Shown piece by piece: positions 63,710-64,000 of a stretch of 64,000 nt of DNA. The stretch comes from Caballeronia glebae. GTDB taxonomy: Bacteria > Pseudomonadota > Gammaproteobacteria > Burkholderiales > Burkholderiaceae. Each line of letters starts with the position of its first letter. Position 1 is the stretch's first letter. Location: assembly GCF_001545035.1 (NCBI RefSeq), contig NZ_FCOJ02000023.1, forward strand, positions 1 to 64,000, in the 5' to 3' direction. The notes beneath the pieces were generated by a model. That model searched no databases. It worked only from the letters and a program-made list of their open reading frames with translations, and was not told where the DNA came from. The position numbers and the translations under genes are program-made.

Positions 63710-64000
63710 AGATCGCTCCGTCGATGGATAGTCGTGGATAACCCGCTAATGGCGGCGGGGAAACACATGATGCAGCAAATTCAATGCCGGTGCGTCGACA
63801 TTGCGCAATGCGTCGGTAAGCGCGACCGCGCAGCCGCTTTCGCGCACGCAGACGCGTAAGAACTGCAAGCGACGCTCTTTCGCGGAGGTCACATTTACAA
63901 GGATCATGCAAAAAATAACGCCGGCATATGCGAATCATGCCGGCGTTATCTTGCTTTTTGCGATGACGTTTATATCGTCGCTACATGCCAATGAGCGGTA
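63710..64000. other. Right-end intergenic region
   Basis: No gene with family likeness is seen. A 53-codon open frame on the minus strand (63746-63907) has no ribosome binding site and starts against the terminator. At the edge, a minus-strand frame ending PLIGM with TAG at 63981-63983 could be the end of a leftward gene beyond the window, placed just before the terminator at 63915-63949. The evidence is too little to name it. Confidence 0.4.
63910..63960. terminator. Terminator at the right end
   Basis: ATAACGCCGGCAT (63915-63927) and ATGCCGGCGTTAT (63937-63949) form a perfect 13-bp stem around a 9-nt loop. A run of A on the left gives a T tract on the minus strand, and CTTGCTTTTT follows on the plus strand. 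It probably serves a leftward gene whose end lies at about 63981. Confidence 0.85.

Noticed and set aside
63746..63907. Minus-strand frame of 53 codons with plausible codon use
   Set aside because: It starts 3 bp after a strong leftward terminator, has no ribosome binding site and no promoter room, and I know no family for it.

Overview
The window is chromosomal DNA of a betaproteobacterium of the Burkholderiaceae, most like Burkholderia, Paraburkholderia or Caballeronia. This is judged from the gene order (5S end of an rrn operon, tRNA-Tyr-Gly-Thr, tuf, tRNA-Trp, secE, nusG, rplKAJL, rpoBC, recQ, rpsLG, fusA, tuf, S10/spc/alpha clusters), from the strong G/C bias at third codon positions, and from protein sequences that match the family closely. 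No database search was run. I see no insertion sequence, prophage, integrase or CRISPR array.

Layout. 1-200: 5S rRNA and its terminator. 251-2943: a tRNA-tuf-tRNA-secE-nusG unit with a good sigma-70 promoter. 3091-14273: ribosomal stalk genes and RNA polymerase, with an L10 leader before rplJ and three hairpins before rpoB. 14395-16242: recQ, lying between rpoC and rpsL. 16461-20972: rpsL, rpsG, fusA and the second tuf. 21111-35787: the S10, spc and alpha ribosomal protein clusters, including secY, infA, rpmJ and rpoA. 35945-41112: cutA-dsbD, then leftward hemB and engB, then rightward cytochrome c4. 41289-44727: the system II cytochrome c maturation pair resB-ccsB. 44860-46511: msrPQ. 46562-48176 (minus): lptM-lysA. 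48212-48529: cyaY. 48583-50991 (minus): mrcA (PBP1A). 51254-57036: a compact pilus-like locus pilM-N-O/P-Q followed by aroK and aroB. 57080-63327: dgt and the glycerol-3-phosphate uptake operon ugpBAECQ. 63332-63709 (minus): a DUF883 membrane protein.

How it works together. The left half is the transcription and translation core. Overlapping or closely spaced cistrons point to stoichiometric synthesis, and the longer gaps hold leaders, hairpins and internal promoters. At three of those gaps (before rplC, rplN and rplQ) a sigma-70-like -10 element lies in the loop or arm of a perfect or near-perfect inverted repeat, so that one short segment could end one transcript and start the next. The centre is rich in extracytoplasmic redox functions: DsbD, cytochrome c4, ResB/CcsB, MsrPQ and haem synthesis by HemB. 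The right half holds envelope and precursor synthesis (PBP1A, pilus base and secretin, shikimate pathway) and phosphodiester/glycerol-3-phosphate scavenging.

Main points for a second look: a candidate small RNA with an anti-Shine-Dalgarno loop between hemB and engB (about 39294-39402); the second EF-Tu copy, which differs from the first by two substitutions next to switch I; the promoter-in-hairpin modules; and a fused PilO-PilP protein in a shortened pilus locus.
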